A stretch of DNA of 64,000 nucleotides, from positions 51,359-115,358 of the forward strand of contig JAUMYT010000008.1 of the NCBI GenBank assembly GCA_030528525.1. Direction: 5' to 3'. This document shows, piece by piece, positions 61,694 through 64,000 of the stretch; the stretch's first letter is position 1, and the number at the start of each line of letters is the position of its first letter. A program made the translations under genes and the position numbers. This DNA comes from Pasteurellaceae bacterium. Lineage in GTDB: Bacteria; Pseudomonadota; Gammaproteobacteria; Enterobacterales; Pasteurellaceae. Under the pieces are notes generated by a model that had not been told where the DNA came from, did no database searches, and was given only the letters and a program-made list of their open reading frames with translations.

Positions 61694-62608
61694 ATGAATT
61701 TTTGGATTTTGATTGGCGTGGTGACGCTGATTATCGGGGTGGTGGCGTTTTTTCCGTTGCTCAAGCAAGTAAAAATCGCCGATAACAAACGGGATAAACT
61801 CAACAAAGCCTTCTATTTCGACCGCCTAAAAGAAGTTGAGCGAGAAACGGCTGATGGCATTATTGATGATCCTGAACAGACGAAATTGGAGCTACAACAG
61901 AGCCTGTTGGACGATATTCCAGATGATGAGCAACCGCTTACTCGACAAAAACCTGTGCATAAAGGCTGGTTTGTGGCATTGATGTTATTGGTGGGCGGCG
62001 TGAGTACAGCGGTGTATTGGAATGTTGGCTCTTGGTTTGCTGGCACAATGTTGGAAATGAGCCACAAAAAATTGGATTATTTCTACGAACGTTTGAAAAA
62101 CGAAAACACCGATCCACTTTCCGAACAAGAGATGAATCAATTCGCAATGGCATTGCGAGTGGAGTTGGAAAGCAAGCCAGATGATGCGGAAGGTTGGTTT
62201 ATGTTAGGGCAAATTGGAATGGCAACGGAAAACCCGCAAATGGCGATGGACAGCTACGCCAAAGCGGTTCAACTGCAACCAGAGAATTTGCTGTATAAAC
62301 AAAAACACGCCGAAATTTTGATGTTCTCTGCCGATCCAAAAGATAAAGAAAAAGGCGAAGCCTTGATTAAAGAGATTATTCGGGCGGATCACACCAATAT
62401 CGGGGCGTTACGACTGCTGGCGTTTCATCTGTTTGAAAAGGAAGACTACAAAATGGCGGCGATGACGTGGGGAATGATGTTGCGGTTAATGCCTGAAGAT
62501 GATCCAAGCCGAGCGGTGGTTGAACGCAGTATGCAGGCGGCAATGGCGATGGCGGAGGATAACACGCCAAATACAAACAGTCACCCAGCAACGGACGCTG
62601 GAAAATAG
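61694..62608 (+). CDS. ccmI: Cytochrome c biogenesis protein CcmI
   Basis: 304 residues. N-terminal membrane helix and cytoplasmic coiled loop, second helix (F-V-A-L-M-L-L-V-G-G), then TPR-like periplasmic helices (E-G-W-F-M-L-G-Q-I-G-M, M-A-M-D-S-Y-A-K-A-V). It holds apocytochrome c for heme attachment. RBS AGAAGGAATA; a terminator follows. Confidence 0.92.
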   Translation: MNFWILIGVVTLIIGVVAFFPLLKQVKIADNKRDKLNKAFYFDRLKEVERETADGIIDDPEQTKLELQQSLLDDIPDDEQPLTRQKPVHKGWFVALMLLVGGVSTAVYWNVGSWFAGTMLEMSHKKLDYFYERLKNENTDPLSEQEMNQFAMALRVELESKPDDAEGWFMLGQIGMATENPQMAMDSYAKAVQLQPENLLYKQKHAEILMFSADPKDKEKGEALIKEIIRADHTNIGALRLLAFHLFEKEDYKMAAMTWGMMLRLMPEDDPSRAVVERSMQAAMAMAEDNTPNTNSHPATDAGK

Positions 62609-62613
62609 CACAA

Positions 62614-62640
62614 CAGGACGTGAAATCACGTCCTTATTTT
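62614..62640 (+). terminator. Rho-independent terminator after ccmI
   Basis: Nine-bp stem AGGACGTGA / TCACGTCCT with an AA loop, followed by TATTTT. Confidence 0.8.
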
Positions 62641-62661
62641 CATTGGATTTAGGGGGAATTT

Positions 62662-64000
62662 ATGCAATCCATTTCACCTTTTTTATCTGATCTCTTGCCA
62701 GATTTTATCCAACAGCCACTGTTTTGGGTGGTGGCAATGTTAGTGTTCGCCATTTGGCAATTTATCCAAAATAAATTGCGAATGGATATTGTCGCCTTGC
62801 TCGTCATTGCGTTTTTCAGTTTATCGGGCATTTTAACCACCAAAGAAGTCTTTGCAGGGTTGAGCGATCCGAACGTGATTCTGATTGCGTTGCTGTTTGT
62901 CGTGGGCGAAGGTTTAGTGCGAACGGGTATTGCTTATCAAGTAAGTGAATGGCTAATGCGAGTCGCTGGAGCAAGCGAAGTGCGAGTGTTGGTACTGCTG
63001 ATGCTGTCGATTGCTGGGTTAGGCTCTTTTATGAGTTCCACAGGTATTGTGGCGATTTTCATTCCAGTGGTGCTAGCAATCTGCTCAGGAATGGGGATCT
63101 CGCCGAAGCGATTGATGATGCCATTAAGTGTCGCAGGGCTGATTAGTGGTATGATGACGTTGATTGCGACACCGCCGAACTTAGTTGCCCATTCTGAATT
63201 GGTCAAAGCTGGCTTTGACGGTTTTAACTTCTTTAGTTTCACGCCCATTGGTGTGGCGGTGTTAGTGCTTGGTATTGGCTATATGTTGATGGCTCGCCGT
63301 TGGTTAGACAATGGTGAAAATGTGACCACCGAACGCAAAGCAGGGGCATCAATGTCGCAGTTGATTGAAGCGTATCAGCTGCAAGGCAGAGCGAAAATGG
63401 TGGTACTGGGGGCAAATTCGCCACTGATAGGGAGGACGATTCAGTCGTTAGATTTACGTCATCAATATGGGCTGAATATTGTTGCCGTGCAAAGAATGAA
63501 GCGTTTTCGCCGAATTTCACTTAGTGCCTATGGCGATTTAGTGTTAAAAGAGAAAGACATTTTACTGCTTGATGTGGGCATTGATGAAACCGCTTTTCAC
63601 GCTCATTGCGAGCAATTTGGCTTGAGAGCGGTGGAATTAAAAGGCGAGTTTTTTTCCGACCACGCTAAATCGGTGGGTATGGCTGAAATTTCCGTTTTCC
63701 CCGAAGCAGAAATTATCGGCAAAAGCATCAGCGAGTTGCATTTCCGTTCCAAATACGGTTTGAGTGTCGTCGGGCTAAAACGTGATGGCAATATTGTTGA
63801 GACGGATATTATTCACACGCCATTGCATTCAGGCGATGTGTTGCTGGTGATGGGCCTATGGAATCAAATTCTAGCCGTGGGGCATAAACGGGATTTCTTT
63901 TTGCTTAATGCCCCCGAAGAGAGCAAAAAAGCCGCCCCTGCGATTAGCCAAGCACCACACGCCATTTTTTCCGTGTTAACGATGGTGGGACTGATGATCA
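62662..64000 (+). CDS. SLC13-type anion transporter with TrkA-C domains, partial
   Basis: At least 446 residues, running off the right edge. N-terminal membrane part has helices and S-S-T-G-I-V-A-I and A-T-P-P-N-L-V-A signatures of the DASS (sodium/anion) family; two TrkA-C (RCK_C) domains follow in the middle (about 210-400) with G-R-T-I-Q and G-K-S-I-S-E-L, then membrane helices resume. This layout matches YfbS-like dicarboxylate or sulfate carriers. Substrate not resolved. RBS TAGGGGG at 62650. Confidence 0.85.
   Translation, partial: MQSISPFLSDLLPDFIQQPLFWVVAMLVFAIWQFIQNKLRMDIVALLVIAFFSLSGILTTKEVFAGLSDPNVILIALLFVVGEGLVRTGIAYQVSEWLMRVAGASEVRVLVLLMLSIAGLGSFMSSTGIVAIFIPVVLAICSGMGISPKRLMMPLSVAGLISGMMTLIATPPNLVAHSELVKAGFDGFNFFSFTPIGVAVLVLGIGYMLMARRWLDNGENVTTERKAGASMSQLIEAYQLQGRAKMVVLGANSPLIGRTIQSLDLRHQYGLNIVAVQRMKRFRRISLSAYGDLVLKEKDILLLDVGIDETAFHAHCEQFGLRAVELKGEFFSDHAKSVGMAEISVFPEAEIIGKSISELHFRSKYGLSVVGLKRDGNIVETDIIHTPLHSGDVLLVMGLWNQILAVGHKRDFFLLNAPEESKKAAPAISQAPHAIFSVLTMVGLMI

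Noticed and set aside
1..64000. CRISPR array, tRNA, rRNA or insertion sequence
   Set aside because: No regular direct repeats with spacers, no cloverleaf-like sequences, and no transposase motifs were recognised on either strand.

Overview
The window is chromosomal DNA of a Pasteurellaceae species. Supporting signs are uptake-signal (USS) sequences with the ACAAGCGGTC core used by the Actinobacillus pleuropneumoniae / Mannheimia branch, an HMW1C-type cytoplasmic N-glucosyltransferase next to rimO, oapA, comEA and dprA competence genes, slyX-fkpA adjacency, and two CRP-S-like competence sites. No tRNA, rRNA, CRISPR array, transposase or prophage structure was seen. Most genes are household genes with good ribosome binding sites and tight operon overlaps. 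Accessory DNA lies mainly at 0.4-12 kb, 32-36 kb and 37-44 kb.

Layout. 0-1.1 kb: the end of an ABC-2 permease and a Phd/VapC toxin-antitoxin pair. 1.1-11.9 kb: part of an aryl-polyene-type fatty-acid/polyketide cluster (three carrier proteins, ketosynthase, ketosynthase-like proteins, acyltransferase, AMP-ligase fused to a dehydratase, COG4648 membrane protein, glycosyltransferase). It is interrupted at 7.3-9.9 kb by an AT-rich envelope cassette (two tiny membrane proteins, two lipoproteins, a beta-barrel protein, an XRE regulator) and contains a second, shortened copy of the ligase. 12-30 kb: yegP-like gene, pdxY, accA, tldD, ngt, rimO, yhhQ, pirin, fkpA, slyX, a DsbA-like gene, mtnN, dprA, def, xerD, an MFS gene, xerC, a phase-variable family 25 glycosyltransferase and glyS. 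32-36.4 kb: a defence cluster (Mrr-like endonuclease, HepT/MntA toxin-antitoxin, YhcG-like nuclease), then GST, YdjM-like and glutaredoxin-like genes. 36.5-44.2 kb: a ROK regulator, an AAA ATPase, a four-gene ABC importer and a divergent glycerophosphodiesterase with a CRP site between them. 44-64 kb: tilS-dtd-yihY, mutL, cpdA, proS, acpP, a DeoR regulator, glmS, waaC-waaF, a MliC/OapB-like lipoprotein, oapA, comEA, psd, ccmGHI and an SLC13-type transporter running off the end.

The most striking pattern is a dispersed repeat found at least twenty times on both strands, in gaps and inside genes. It has the architecture of the A. pleuropneumoniae-type USS (CAAG...GT then an AT-rich TTTTGCAAAA block), but its core AAGCGGTC is replaced by a run of four to seven G (AAGGGGTC, AAGGGGGTGAG, AAGGGGGGGAGA). 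Intermediates and mixed inverted pairs (one normal arm, one G-tract arm) tie it to the USS. In coding regions it adds short in-frame peptides to MutL, DprA, TilS, TldD, CcmH, WaaC and others, mostly at linkers.

Other notable points are a 13-G tract in a glycosyltransferase gene (phase variation), a lysine-rich tail with three N-X-S/T sequons on the N-glucosyltransferase itself, and a probable organophosphate uptake locus controlled by ROK and CRP.
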